Positions 1 to 10,603 of a stretch of DNA of 35,454 nucleotides are shown piece by piece; position 1 is the first letter of the stretch, and each line of letters begins with the position of its first letter. This stretch comes from a virus. Where the stretch lies: positions 1 to 35,454 of IMG/VR virus record IMGVR_UViG_3300010151_000054, one strand, 5' to 3'. A program made the translations under genes and the position numbers. The notes under the pieces are model-generated. The model made no database searches. It saw only the letters and a program-made list of their open reading frames with translations, and was not told where the DNA came from.

Positions 1-3000
1 AGTAGAGAGGTAACAAGTGGAGAGGATGTTGAGACAAGAATTGGGGACAATCAAAACAAAGAGATAAAACAGACCAGAGACAAGTATGTTATAGAAGGTC
101 AAGACCATGATAGGGTAACAAATAAAATAGGTAGTTTGTATCAAGGCAACCAATCAGATGATAGCCCAGCCCTTAAGGCTGGTAGTAATGTAGATAGTAT
201 TGTACGTCAGTTTTTCATTGATGATGAGATGCCTCCTATAGATACAACAAAGATGACATCAAAGGCTTATGAAGCATTGAAGGAGGCACTTGAAGGCTTA
301 AGGGATAAACTTAAGTCAAAAGGATACATCATTCATGCAGACAATGTTGTCGTATGGGATTCTAATGCTAGCGTTGCTGGTGAGGTAGACTTATTAGTAT
401 TCAAACCAAAGACTGGTAAGTTTTCTATTATAGATATTAAGACAAGTAGCTATACTGTACATTCGCCAGCCTACACCAAACCAGTACAAGGAAATACTCT
501 AAAGAGGAGTAAGGAAAAGCAACATAGGCTGCAACTTAGTATGTATAAGAGGATTCTAGAAAACCAATACAATTCTCCAGACCTTGTAGAAGATATAATA
601 ATATACCCTCTCTTAATTGATAGGAATGGAATGGGTAAAGTTATGTCACTTAAATCAGAGGCTATGATTGTACTTGAATTTGATAAAGCTGCGATAGATA
701 ACATTGTACCATCTACCCAAACTATATCTACAACAGAAGTAAAGGAAAAGACAATTAAGAATGTATCAGAAAAGGGGAAAGGAACTGATATAGACCCAAA
801 TTTGGCTGACCCAGATGTAGATTCAATAGATTGGGATAATGTAGATGAATCTTTAAGACCTTCATGGGCTAGCACTGATAAGAAGACAGATAAAAAAACT
901 GAGAGTGCTGAAGAAGCTGATAAAGATGATGATGTAAATAATGAGAAAGAAAACGATGCTGGGTATGATGACAAAGAGATTCTTATGCAACAGGAAGATG
1001 AACAAAGTATGAGACCCAAGGTTCATAAAGACAAACCATATCTTAAAAAGCTATTGAAAAGATTAAGGAAACATTGGGGTAAACATATAACTGATGAGGC
1101 TTTCTATGGTACAATAGAAAAACATGGACTAAGAGCAGTTGGGATGGCTGTAGGTAAGATGGCTTATTGGTCACAGGATAAGGCATATATGGATACTCTA
1201 CCTCATGAATATTTTCATATCTATCTTGATTTGATGATAGACTCAGACGTAGTACAAAAGGCATTGAAGCAGTTAGAAGCTCAAGGTTTTACTGGTGAGG
1301 CGGCTATTGAAGAACTAGCTACTAGAGTTGGTCTATACTATATGATGAGGATGGATAAGAGTATAAATAAAACTACTGAGGTAGGTATAGGTGGTGACAT
1401 ATTCCAATTTCAGTTTGAACATATGAAGAGATTTAATGTTAAGGCTAATGACTTATATAAGAAGGCAAGACCTGCTAATGTATTAAAACAAATAGGTAAT
1501 TTTCTAAAGCAGTTTTGGAATAGGTTAAAGAATATATTTGGTAAGGTAACACAAGAGGATGCTATAGGATTTATAGCTGAAGAATTTTTTCAAGGTAGAT
1601 GGCTTGGACCAATGGGACAGTACGGTCTAACTGCAAACTTCCAAGCAGAAGAAGAGATTGTTGACCCCGATGGTAGAGAGACTGGCGAAGATGATATTGG
1701 AGATAATCATACAACCAATATACAACCTAGTATAGATTTCTTAGTTACCTTTTATCATAAGACGACTGGTATTATGATGAAGAATGAAACAGTATATAGA
1801 ATATCAGACCTTGCTAATGAGTATAATTCGTTTGAAGAATACCTACCACATTTCATAGACTTCATTAAAGAAGTCGGTTCAAAGTCTCATCAAGATGTAA
1901 AGACAGATTATACTGCAGAGCAGTTAGCATCATTAAAGAACCAATGGGTTAAAGATAAGACTAGGATTTATAGGGCTAGGGATGGTAGACGTGGACCAGA
2001 CACAAGGATGTACAAACAAATAGTTATACCAGACCACAAGCACTATCATGAGAAGGGTGAGAAGAGCCAGATTTCTATGTCTCCTATGAAGAGACCAGAT
2101 GATGGTCAAACACAACAAGAGTCATACACTAGGAACTTCTTTGAAGATGACTTACTACATGGATTCCTGTCATATGCTATGAAGATTACACACTTTAAAC
2201 CTAATGAAGTCTACCACAAGAGATGGGTAGAGGAAGGTAAAAGAGATTGGTATCATGCTAATATACATTTAGTAACACCAAAGATACTGGAGAAGATACA
2301 ACTTGCTGAGAACATGAAGTTCCTTGTACAGCTTGTAGCACTTGGACCAGAGGTAGCTTATCATACTCATTGGTTAGGTGCAAAGGGGAGTGATAAGTCT
2401 GAGATGCTTCAGATGCAAATAAACTCTGACATGAGAATAGAGACTCAAAAGGAATGGGATGACTACTTGGATACTGAAGTTTCTGAAGGTAGGATGAAAG
2501 ATTCTCATGCTGATATAATGAGAGAACAGTTTAAGATAAATGAAGATGGTGCTAAAGACACTCTTCGTATGATACTTAATGGGAAACTCAAGGGTAGATT
2601 CGAAAAGTATTTCAAGATGAGACAGAAGAAAGGTGAGACATTAGCAGAAGCAAAGAGCAGAATATCAAGAGAGATATTACCGATACTAGCGGCGAGAGAG
2701 GTTAATGTAGGAAAAGGATTACATGAATATTTAAAGGCTATTAAGTATGATACTTATGCCATGAATGAGAAACATATTATAGATACATACAATAGGTTAC
2801 AGATACCATTTTCTGAAGGACCCAATCCTATAGGTATTAAACCTCAAGGTAGTATGATGGTGCCGTTAAGCACTATCGTTAAACGCAGATATAAAAGAGA
2901 TGGTAAGACAGTACTAGAAGATGCTGGCACAATAGAGCAAAGAGATGGTGGTACTATTACTGGTACCAGAGCTATGAATGATATAGGTCAAGCAATAGGT

Positions 3001-5919
3001 ACTGAACATATGAGGACAGGTAAGACTGCTATCAGAGTTAAGCGTGTTCACGAGAATAAAGAAGATGACTATGTTGCTCTAAAGCATATGGAAACTGTTC
3101 CACATATAGGAATGGAATACTATAGACCTGGAGAAAAAGTACCATTTGCTAGAGTTGTTGGGAGTGATGAGGGAAGCTACTTTGAAATGCTTGATGATGT
3201 AGGTAGACCTACTGGTGAAACATTCGATAGAATGTACAGTCCAAATGAAGCTAAAGAATATGCTGGTTCATATGGTAATATGCAATATGCAAAACCAAGA
3301 GAGGATGGTTCATATGATGAGAAGTCTGGATACTACAAAATAAATATGGTAGAGGATAGAGATATTAAAATCATTAAGAACCCTCAAGGTTCAGCAGTAA
3401 CTGCAGCACATCCAGTAGCTATGGGTGAGATGTTATTAGACCCAACAATGATTGACCAAGAGAATCATCCAGATACATACTCTCCAGAGGCGTTTAATCT
3501 TTTGCAAGAAATATATAAACACTATGATAAAATTATAGGTTCTTATTTAAAGGACTTAGATAGGTATAGAAATAATCCTAAGGCTCTGTTGGCTGAGATT
3601 AAGAGACAGATAGAAGATGGTAGAGTACCAACAGAAGGGGAGAAGTGGTTAGAATTTCTAGATAGAATGGGTGGTGCTGGTGTACATGCTGGTAATATTA
3701 TACCACTATATGCTCATTATTTAAACAACAAGTTATTTAAGAAAGGGATATTTAAAGCTCGTAATAAACAGAGAGGTCATGCTACTCACTTAGTAATTAA
3801 ACCAGCAGACCATTTGAAGTTTGGAGATAAGGAGTTTGCTGTTAGTTCAGATAACAAGGTAGTACGTTATCAAGTAATGAAAGATTTTATAGACAGTAAA
3901 GGATTAAGAAATAGGAAAGAGTATCAGATAGGTGGTAAGATGCCTACATATATACAAGCGTGGCAGACATATGTAAAATTAAACAAACTTAATTTCCATG
4001 ACCAAATGAAGGCTCTGAATAAATACTTAGAGGGCAATGATAATTGGTGGCTTATACATAGACAGCCAGTAGCAAAGCTAACTGGTATGGGTATAAGGAA
4101 TTTGAATAGACTAGTTGAAGGTGGTCATGGAGAGGCTATCTTTATGAGTGAGTCTGATGTTAAGGATGTTCTTGATGCTGACTGGGATGGTGATGATGCA
4201 TTTGCGGAGAGAGTTTCTCCAGAGTTAGCTAAGGCTTACTTAGATTTTCAGAATAGTGATACTTATATTGAGAAGAATAAGATTGTAGGTCTTACTATGT
4301 TTGGGTTACCTCTAGAAAAAGATGATACTCAAGAAGATTCTACTGCTCTTAGTAAGGAGAATATATATGATGCTATCGTAGGTATATCTGCCACAAGAGA
4401 TGCACAAGGTCGTATGACAAATGCAAAAACAGTCTTTATGAACCTAGCATTTAAGGCTATAAGAATAATCATGCCTCATATTAATAAGGGGAAAGGATTC
4501 TTATCTGTTAGACAACCTACTGATTTAGTACAGATGGAGTACTTACCTCTTGATGCAAGGGGGTTGAATACTATATGGAAGGGTGAAAAAACATATGCTG
4601 ATTTGACATTTGATAATGGTGATGATATAGTAGTTAAAGATGGAGACAGTTGGGTATCAATACAAGATAACAAAAGAAAGTATTTTAATAATGATGGGTC
4701 AATAAAAGAAGGGTTAGAGGCAGACTTAGTATTGCAAACAACCTTTGAACATGAACTATCTATCATGTTTCAGAATGCAGTTGACAATAAAAAGTTTGGG
4801 AACTTATATAAGATGCAATGGAATGATGATTTTCCTCTGACAAGAATGTTTATTAGGAGTGATGGTAAGGACTTAACTACTAAGGACATCAATACTGCAA
4901 GAGTAATGTTTAACATAATTAATTTTAGTAAGCAAAGACAAGGTAGAAACGCAGCTGGTTTCAGTTCTGACATGACTGATGTTATTAATGAGAGTGCTCA
5001 GTTATCTCAAAGATTTTGGAATGAAGAAGGAAAGCCTTTAAGTCAATCAGAGAAAGAAGATGTACTACTATCACAGTTTAATGAAGAAGCACAGGAGAAG
5101 TGGACAAATAAAAAAGGTAGGACTAAAAAAACTGCTGGCATACGTCCAACAAAGATAGAATGGAATGGCAAGTTTACTCCAGGAGAAATGTTGATAGCAT
5201 CAATAGGTAAGAAATGGTATGCATGGATGAACCAGTTAAAAAAGACAGACGCAGGTAAGGATGTATTTGCATTTCTTGGTAATCACTTCTTTGATTACAG
5301 TGCTGATGCTTATGGTATTGCACACATAAGAGCAATGAAAGTATTGTCTGATGAACTTGAGAGTGTTTTATCTAGATACAGTAAGGAAGATTTAGCTTGG
5401 GCATATCAATTTTTATTATCAGCTAGAACAAATAAGATAGATGCTAATACTGGGATGCCTAAGACTGGCGGTAAAAAAATTAGTGTAGTTCAGAAATTCT
5501 ATGATATATATGACCAGTTAGATACAAGTTATGGGAACTCACAGGCTCATATATCTGCAGACTATAGTAAACCTATGATGGCATTTTTACAAGACCACCT
5601 TGAGGAGTTCCTATCATTAAGCGAGGCACAACAAGATATAGTAAATATATTATTTCTTAAAGGAATACAACAAAAGAAAAATGTTACTAGAATGTTACCA
5701 TTCGATTTGTTAAGTACAAGAGAAGGTGGTATAATGGAGAAATATATGCCTAAATTATCAAAGGAATTATTATCTTTAAAATCAAAAGATAAGAAGGTAA
5801 GACAAGGTGGTAAGATGGCAGAAAATAAACAGTATAAAAGATTACATAAGCTATCTATTGAAGGTGCAAAAGAGTTTAATAATACCCCAAAGAAATATAA
5901 AATTAAGTGTAAAGCATGA
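1..5919 (+). CDS. Giant multidomain virion protein: PD-(D/E)XK + zincin peptidase + DPBB RNA polymerase-like (5' partial)
   Basis: The frame is open from base 1 without a stop; the first start-like codon is a TTG at 136, so the true start lies left of the window. Domains seen: a PD-(D/E)XK-like nuclease fold with GEVDLLVF (Asp at 388), IIDIK (Asp 433, Lys 439) and a downstream HRLQLSMYK; an acidic linker near 780-1010; a metallopeptidase HEYFH at 1204-1218 with Glu residues at 1309-1314 as a possible third ligand; then RNA polymerase-like motifs. These are RDGGTITG at about 2941-2964, HRQPVAKLTGMGI at about 4057-4095 and DADWDGDD at 4174-4197, which parallel the beta' series NRAPTLHRLGI...NADFDGD, plus QNAVDNKKFGN near 4774. 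Two-barrel single-chain RNA polymerases of the YonO/crAss-like phage type carry DxDGD. The nuclease and peptidase calls rest on motifs. It overlaps the next giant gene by 4 bases (ATGA). It is probably packaged and injected. Confidence 0.8.
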   Translation, partial: SREVTSGEDVETRIGDNQNKEIKQTRDKYVIEGQDHDRVTNKIGSLYQGNQSDDSPALKAGSNVDSIVRQFFIDDEMPPIDTTKMTSKAYEALKEALEGLRDKLKSKGYIIHADNVVVWDSNASVAGEVDLLVFKPKTGKFSIIDIKTSSYTVHSPAYTKPVQGNTLKRSKEKQHRLQLSMYKRILENQYNSPDLVEDIIIYPLLIDRNGMGKVMSLKSEAMIVLEFDKAAIDNIVPSTQTISTTEVKEKTIKNVSEKGKGTDIDPNLADPDVDSIDWDNVDESLRPSWASTDKKTDKKTESAEEADKDDDVNNEKENDAGYDDKEILMQQEDEQSMRPKVHKDKPYLKKLLKRLRKHWGKHITDEAFYGTIEKHGLRAVGMAVGKMAYWSQDKAYMDTLPHEYFHIYLDLMIDSDVVQKALKQLEAQGFTGEAAIEELATRVGLYYMMRMDKSINKTTEVGIGGDIFQFQFEHMKRFNVKANDLYKKARPANVLKQIGNFLKQFWNRLKNIFGKVTQEDAIGFIAEEFFQGRWLGPMGQYGLTANFQAEEEIVDPDGRETGEDDIGDNHTTNIQPSIDFLVTFYHKTTGIMMKNETVYRISDLANEYNSFEEYLPHFIDFIKEVGSKSHQDVKTDYTAEQLASLKNQWVKDKTRIYRARDGRRGPDTRMYKQIVIPDHKHYHEKGEKSQISMSPMKRPDDGQTQQESYTRNFFEDDLLHGFLSYAMKITHFKPNEVYHKRWVEEGKRDWYHANIHLVTPKILEKIQLAENMKFLVQLVALGPEVAYHTHWLGAKGSDKSEMLQMQINSDMRIETQKEWDDYLDTEVSEGRMKDSHADIMREQFKINEDGAKDTLRMILNGKLKGRFEKYFKMRQKKGETLAEAKSRISREILPILAAREVNVGKGLHEYLKAIKYDTYAMNEKHIIDTYNRLQIPFSEGPNPIGIKPQGSMMVPLSTIVKRRYKRDGKTVLEDAGTIEQRDGGTITGTRAMNDIGQAIGTEHMRTGKTAIRVKRVHENKEDDYVALKHMETVPHIGMEYYRPGEKVPFARVVGSDEGSYFEMLDDVGRPTGETFDRMYSPNEAKEYAGSYGNMQYAKPREDGSYDEKSGYYKINMVEDRDIKIIKNPQGSAVTAAHPVAMGEMLLDPTMIDQENHPDTYSPEAFNLLQEIYKHYDKIIGSYLKDLDRYRNNPKALLAEIKRQIEDGRVPTEGEKWLEFLDRMGGAGVHAGNIIPLYAHYLNNKLFKKGIFKARNKQRGHATHLVIKPADHLKFGDKEFAVSSDNKVVRYQVMKDFIDSKGLRNRKEYQIGGKMPTYIQAWQTYVKLNKLNFHDQMKALNKYLEGNDNWWLIHRQPVAKLTGMGIRNLNRLVEGGHGEAIFMSESDVKDVLDADWDGDDAFAERVSPELAKAYLDFQNSDTYIEKNKIVGLTMFGLPLEKDDTQEDSTALSKENIYDAIVGISATRDAQGRMTNAKTVFMNLAFKAIRIIMPHINKGKGFLSVRQPTDLVQMEYLPLDARGLNTIWKGEKTYADLTFDNGDDIVVKDGDSWVSIQDNKRKYFNNDGSIKEGLEADLVLQTTFEHELSIMFQNAVDNKKFGNLYKMQWNDDFPLTRMFIRSDGKDLTTKDINTARVMFNIINFSKQRQGRNAAGFSSDMTDVINESAQLSQRFWNEEGKPLSQSEKEDVLLSQFNEEAQEKWTNKKGRTKKTAGIRPTKIEWNGKFTPGEMLIASIGKKWYAWMNQLKKTDAGKDVFAFLGNHFFDYSADAYGIAHIRAMKVLSDELESVLSRYSKEDLAWAYQFLLSARTNKIDANTGMPKTGGKKISVVQKFYDIYDQLDTSYGNSQAHISADYSKPMMAFLQDHLEEFLSLSEAQQDIVNILFLKGIQQKKNVTRMLPFDLLSTREGGIMEKYMPKLSKELLSLKSKDKKVRQGGKMAENKQYKRLHKLSIEGAKEFNNTPKKYKIKCKA

Positions 5920-8900
5920 GCGAATGTGGCAAACAGAATGAAGCAGTAGAAGAACAAGTTCTTAATGACTACTCTAGTTTTACTAGTGATGCACAATCTG
6001 CAGTAGCATCTTTAATAGGGTGGCCAACCAAGAGTGGTATCTTAAGAGCAAACCAAAGGTTAGCTGGGGTAGATGTTAATGCTCCTAATAGTCGGAAGCA
6101 AATTAAGAAGTTTAAGAAGCAGATAAAAGCAGAAGAGAAAAAATACGAAGACCATTTAGACTTGTTCGATGAGTTATCCTCACAAATATTAGAGGCTGGT
6201 AACCAATCTTACTTAGAGGTAGACCCATTTGATATAATAGCAGACTGGAAAACATACCTTAGTAAGAAACAGTATGGAGATTTAGACCCAAGTTCATTTA
6301 TATACAGTCCTAAGTTAGCAAAGGCTGTGTTGGTTCAAGCAAAGAAAGTTAGAAGAGAAAGAGATAAGATACTTAAGAAAGGTGGTGAATCTAAGAGAGA
6401 CATAGCTTGGAGGGGACCAACTGCTATTATGATGAGGGCTGATAAGTATGGTATACTTATGAAGGTAGTACAGAAAGGATTAAGATTGTCTACTAATGTA
6501 ATTAATTCTTACAGTACTCCTGCTGATGCCTTTAGAGTAACACTAGGGGCTCTTAGGGATAACATAATGGAAATGACTGAGAAGACTAAGCTGGGTGCGA
6601 AGATGTTAGACTTAAATAATGCTAGTCTCTGGGGTGTAGTCCAAGACCCGAAGACTGGTACTGGCTTTGTAACAACTTCTGAGTCTCCAGACTTACCTCA
6701 ACGAGAAGTGCTGATTATAGGTGAGAATCCTAACATAGAAGGAGAGCCCTCTTATAAGATTAGGCTAAGAAAAGACGATGGCGAGTGGGATATGGATAGA
6801 GAATACTGGTTACCTATGAGACATCTAAAGGCTAGTAAGACTGAAGTAAAGAGGGCTATGGTTTCTGGTATAACTGGTAGGTTTATGAATGAAGTCCTTG
6901 ATGGTGCTGCGAGGTATGTTGTTCTTGATGTAGTTCCTCCAGAGAATGTATGGGATGAAGTAAGACAGGAGTTTATACCCAATCGTGACTTTCAAAGATA
7001 TAAAGATGAAAAATGGGATGAAAGGAATGACAGATTAGTTACTGAAATGCAAGATGACTATGAACATAACAAAGACCCAGAGAATGACATGAGATTGACT
7101 CCTCATGTTTATCATACTGTTGGTCGAGATGGATGGACATATAGATATACAATGATGAGGAAACAACATCCTTCTGGTATGGAACAATGGCACGCCTTCC
7201 TTATAAGTAAAGAACCTCCAGGTTCAAGAGAAAGGCAAGACCAAGATGGGAATTATGTCAATGAGGGAAGAGAATACCTTTTAGATAGGGGTTATAGCAA
7301 GACTGAGTGGGACAATATAGATATGGAAGAGGGTTGGTATCATTCTGCAGAGGAAAAATACTTTGGTAGAATGAGAATTAATAAGCAAGGGAAAAAACTT
7401 GGTAAATCAGCTCGTAAAGCATACATAAATTTTGAGCGTATGGAGATGCAACCTCCAGAAGATTTACTTAACTATCAGACACAGCCAGAAGGAGAGCAAG
7501 AGAAGTTTCTTAATTTCTGGGAAACCTTAAGGGGAATGAGAGACATATATGAAAAGGTTGGAGAAGATGTACAGAATTTTAATGGTCAATTATCTCAGAG
7601 ACTAGCTGAAGTAAGAGACTTTATTAATAATGAATTTGATAGACTCAATTTATCTCCCGAAGATAAGTTAGCTAAGATGAATGAACTGCTATCTATAGCA
7701 GGTATGAGGTCTAAAGTATTTTGGGACCCAGAGAGTGGCTATATTACTACACCAACTACGTTCTTTAACTTGAAGGAGAACAGAAGATACTTCCCACATA
7801 TGTTTACTGAAGATAATCTTTTTAAGATGATAGACCATGCTATTACCAGAATGGAAGCTAACATAGCAGAGATGGGAGAGACAGAGTCAGATGAGTATAA
7901 AGAAATGACGGAAGGTATTGCTCATATGAGAATGATGAGGTCTAGGTTATTGGATGAAGTTGCAGATGATGACCCTACTGCAGTAAGGCAAATGGTAGAA
8001 GGTGAAAGTAATGTACACATGAAACATATCAAGGCTTGGACTGATGCAGGACTGAAGAGGACTGATGGAGAGGTACACTTTGACTATCTCAATAAGATAT
8101 ATAATAATTTACATAGACAAGACTTAGTTAATGATACTCTTGAGGCTACCGCAAAGGCTATTAGAATGGGAGGTGCGTTGCCAGAAGGTAGTGTAGAAAC
8201 ATTTGTTAATAGAATAAAGATGACTGTTGGTGATGCAAGGACAAGAGCAATAGGACTCTTTGGAATAGATGGTAGTTACGAGAACACTGCTACTATGTTA
8301 AATGGTATGCCTAAGATTATAAAGGGAGATACAGTACATACTGCTGAGTCTGCTGAAAGAATTACTAAGTGGTTAAACTCTATTGCTACCATGAGATACT
8401 TGGGGAGTAAGTCTGCTTTCGGAAACCTTACACAGATAGCTAATGAAATAATAGCTGTCGGATTTGGTACATTTTATGAATCTATGGGGTTATTGTGGGG
8501 AAAGGATAGAGCTAAGTGGGAATCAATAGTAGAGGGTACTGGTGTACTTAACATACTAACTATGTTCAATGATATAATGTTACAAGGTGGAGATTTAGAC
8601 TATAGTGATGGACCCTTTGCATTTATGGGAGTAGGTGGTAATGTAATACCTAGTAAGAACATGAAGTCTTTCATGAATCTCTTGCGTCTTGGAAGAGATA
8701 AGTTCATGACATCTAGTGATAGTAGAGTAGATAATATGCTTATGAAGATGGAAGCAAAAAGTAGAGGTATAGATACATCAGATATAGTAAGGTTGAGAAA
8801 GCTAAACGCTGAGAGAAAAAGTATATTGACTATCAAAAGAGGTGAGTTGTATGATGTATTGGCAGCACCCGCTGAAGATAATGAAGAAGCTATAATGTTG

Positions 8901-9755
8901 AAGAGGATGAAGAAACTTACTGGTGACATAGCTGATAAGAAGTTAAGGAAGATGGTTAGCTGGAAATTATCATGGCACTTTGACCCGTTCAAGGGAGTAT
9001 TCACGTTTAGTGGGACTGAAACTAACTTGAGGAAACTAACTGCTCTAATGGCTATGCTAGATGCTGAAAAAAGGGGGAGGTTAGGAGGTAACATAGAAGT
9101 AAATGGTTCTGGTGGTGATGGTAGTATCTTTAGGACAGAGACAGCTAGAAGAATAGCAAGAGATGCTGTATATAATACTCAGTTTGGTATGACTCCAGAG
9201 TTTATGGGAGAAGGATTCAATGGGTTCTGGAGATGGATAATGCAATACAAGACTTACCCAGCACAACAGATGGGACATGATATGGATGTACTAAGGAAGT
9301 GGTGGATGAGGGGGGAAGATAGGTCTGGGAGTTTATCAAGACTCTTTAAAGAACATATAGATGGGTTCCAGAGGTGGCAAAAGGGAAAAGGGTATGACCC
9401 TACTGATACATCTATAGACCATGAAGCAGTTCAAGTAATGAGAATGTTATATACTAGAGGTATAGCATCAGTTCTTGCTACATTTATGAGTGTGATACCT
9501 ATACTTGGCTTTGCATTAAGAAGATTTGGTGGAGGTAATGGGTTTAGTTTACTTAGAAGTTTCGAGAATCCAGCTCTTGGTATAACTATGAGACTACTGG
9601 CTTGGACAGTTATGTTAGGAATGGGAGATGATGATGACGATGGTGCTAGTGAGTTCTTTGAAGACTTTAGTCTTCTATTCTTACCAGTATTTATAGGTAT
9701 GATGGCAAGAGATGTGAAAGGAGTTAATGATTGGCACTCAGAATACTTTGATTAG
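5916..9755 (+). CDS. Giant putative internal/ejection virion protein (1279 aa)
   Basis: It starts in the ATGA overlap with the polymerase-like gene, so the two are translationally coupled. The protein is mostly helical and charged, with a Lys/Arg-rich coiled stretch near residues 55-75. The C-terminal part has the pattern SAFGNLTQIANE, then ARRIARDAVYNTQFGMTPEF, then MQYKTYPAQQMG, a style common to large phage internal virion proteins that end in membrane-active segments. Hydrophobic segments lie at about 1182-1204, 1219-1237 and 1251-1261, separated by an Asp-rich run (DDDDD). I recognise no catalytic motif. Its pairing with a packaged-polymerase candidate suggests a role in delivering cargo through the host envelope; this is inference. 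The gene ends 4 bases inside the convergent minus-strand gene, leaving no room for a terminator. Confidence 0.65.
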   Translation: MSECGKQNEAVEEQVLNDYSSFTSDAQSAVASLIGWPTKSGILRANQRLAGVDVNAPNSRKQIKKFKKQIKAEEKKYEDHLDLFDELSSQILEAGNQSYLEVDPFDIIADWKTYLSKKQYGDLDPSSFIYSPKLAKAVLVQAKKVRRERDKILKKGGESKRDIAWRGPTAIMMRADKYGILMKVVQKGLRLSTNVINSYSTPADAFRVTLGALRDNIMEMTEKTKLGAKMLDLNNASLWGVVQDPKTGTGFVTTSESPDLPQREVLIIGENPNIEGEPSYKIRLRKDDGEWDMDREYWLPMRHLKASKTEVKRAMVSGITGRFMNEVLDGAARYVVLDVVPPENVWDEVRQEFIPNRDFQRYKDEKWDERNDRLVTEMQDDYEHNKDPENDMRLTPHVYHTVGRDGWTYRYTMMRKQHPSGMEQWHAFLISKEPPGSRERQDQDGNYVNEGREYLLDRGYSKTEWDNIDMEEGWYHSAEEKYFGRMRINKQGKKLGKSARKAYINFERMEMQPPEDLLNYQTQPEGEQEKFLNFWETLRGMRDIYEKVGEDVQNFNGQLSQRLAEVRDFINNEFDRLNLSPEDKLAKMNELLSIAGMRSKVFWDPESGYITTPTTFFNLKENRRYFPHMFTEDNLFKMIDHAITRMEANIAEMGETESDEYKEMTEGIAHMRMMRSRLLDEVADDDPTAVRQMVEGESNVHMKHIKAWTDAGLKRTDGEVHFDYLNKIYNNLHRQDLVNDTLEATAKAIRMGGALPEGSVETFVNRIKMTVGDARTRAIGLFGIDGSYENTATMLNGMPKIIKGDTVHTAESAERITKWLNSIATMRYLGSKSAFGNLTQIANEIIAVGFGTFYESMGLLWGKDRAKWESIVEGTGVLNILTMFNDIMLQGGDLDYSDGPFAFMGVGGNVIPSKNMKSFMNLLRLGRDKFMTSSDSRVDNMLMKMEAKSRGIDTSDIVRLRKLNAERKSILTIKRGELYDVLAAPAEDNEEAIMLKRMKKLTGDIADKKLRKMVSWKLSWHFDPFKGVFTFSGTETNLRKLTALMAMLDAEKRGRLGGNIEVNGSGGDGSIFRTETARRIARDAVYNTQFGMTPEFMGEGFNGFWRWIMQYKTYPAQQMGHDMDVLRKWWMRGEDRSGSLSRLFKEHIDGFQRWQKGKGYDPTDTSIDHEAVQVMRMLYTRGIASVLATFMSVIPILGFALRRFGGGNGFSLLRSFENPALGITMRLLAWTVMLGMGDDDDDGASEFFEDFSLLFLPVFIGMMARDVKGVNDWHSEYFD

Positions 9756-10603
9756 TTGTCTGAGGCTTTGACCATTTGAAACTTCTTTTTAGATTTAGTT
9801 AAGTCTTTCTTTTTCTTAGTGGGATGCAGCCCATTCTCAATGAGCCACTCTTCACCCTCTACAGCGTGAAGTTTTTTCCCACCATAGGGCAAATCTTTCT
9901 CTAGATTATATATTACTTCAAGGTATGGGATGTACTTAACATATTCATTTATCATAGAGTCCTTACTACATGAGTATACTGTTACCCCATACTTAGGAGA
10001 TGTGTGACTAAACCATCTAAGATACTTGTCAAGGTTGGCATACAAATTGTTATTCCATATTAAAAATCTTTTATCGAGGGTAGTCCCATCATAGTAGGCT
10101 TGTTTCTTAGTACTGAAGTCACAACCAAATAAAAAAATACTCTTACAGCCCATCCACATTGCTAGATGTAGTGAGATAGCAAAGGTATTACTATGCCATA
10201 CAAAATTTGATTTCCTTTTTAAGTTCTTGAATATTTCTATTGGGTCTTTTGGTTTCTTTAATGAAGCAAAGTACTGATTGTAATTAGCATGATAAGGAAT
10301 TTTATTTTTGTCATCATCAATGATGTATCTCTTCTCATACCCTGCCCTCATTATTTTAATAAACGGTTCCCAAAAGAGTTCTCTATTGTAACAGATTGGG
10401 TCATCCATACCTAACCAAATATCTGGTCTAACAAATGGATAGGTATTATTCTGTGCCATTACTATTCTATTTTTACCATTAAGATGTTTAGGATTTATTT
10501 GCTTGAGAGATGGACCACCTCCTATAATAAATGCTACAGAATTGTTCCATTCACGATGTAAATCAAATGGAATCATTTTACCTTTATCTATATAGAAAAG
10601 CAT
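9752..10603 (-). CDS. DUF115/Rossmann-like protein with GGGPSL motif
   Basis: A 283-residue protein with AFIIGGGPSL near residues 25-34, followed by NRIVMAQNN and PDIWLGMDDP, and later SIFLFGCDF. This matches the DUF115-like, Rossmann-type proteins often found in phages near virion genes, some of which are thought to be sugar- or nucleotide-binding transferases. The substrate cannot be read from the sequence. Two starts are possible: ATG at 10603, without a clear ribosome site, or ATG at 10576 (residue 10), preceded by AAAGG four bases upstream. I list the longer form. It is the last gene of the minus block and is separated from the gene above by 49 bases that contain a TATAAT box and the repeated 14-base element, so it may have its own promoter. 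Confidence 0.6.
   Translation of the reverse strand: MLFYIDKGKMIPFDLHREWNNSVAFIIGGGPSLKQINPKHLNGKNRIVMAQNNTYPFVRPDIWLGMDDPICYNRELFWEPFIKIMRAGYEKRYIIDDDKNKIPYHANYNQYFASLKKPKDPIEIFKNLKRKSNFVWHSNTFAISLHLAMWMGCKSIFLFGCDFSTKKQAYYDGTTLDKRFLIWNNNLYANLDKYLRWFSHTSPKYGVTVYSCSKDSMINEYVKYIPYLEVIYNLEKDLPYGGKKLHAVEGEEWLIENGLHPTKKKKDLTKSKKKFQMVKASDN

Noticed and set aside
136-138. TTG at 136 as start of the first giant gene
   Set aside because: The frame is open to base 1 and there is no ribosome site before the TTG, so the gene is cut by the window edge.
471-1019. Long antisense frames under the giant genes
   Set aside because: They mirror the codon structure of the plus-strand genes, have Ser/Leu-rich low-complexity products and no ribosome sites.
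9740-9765. Bidirectional terminator between the convergent giant gene and DUF115-like gene
   Set aside because: The coding regions overlap by four bases and no hairpin with T-run is visible.
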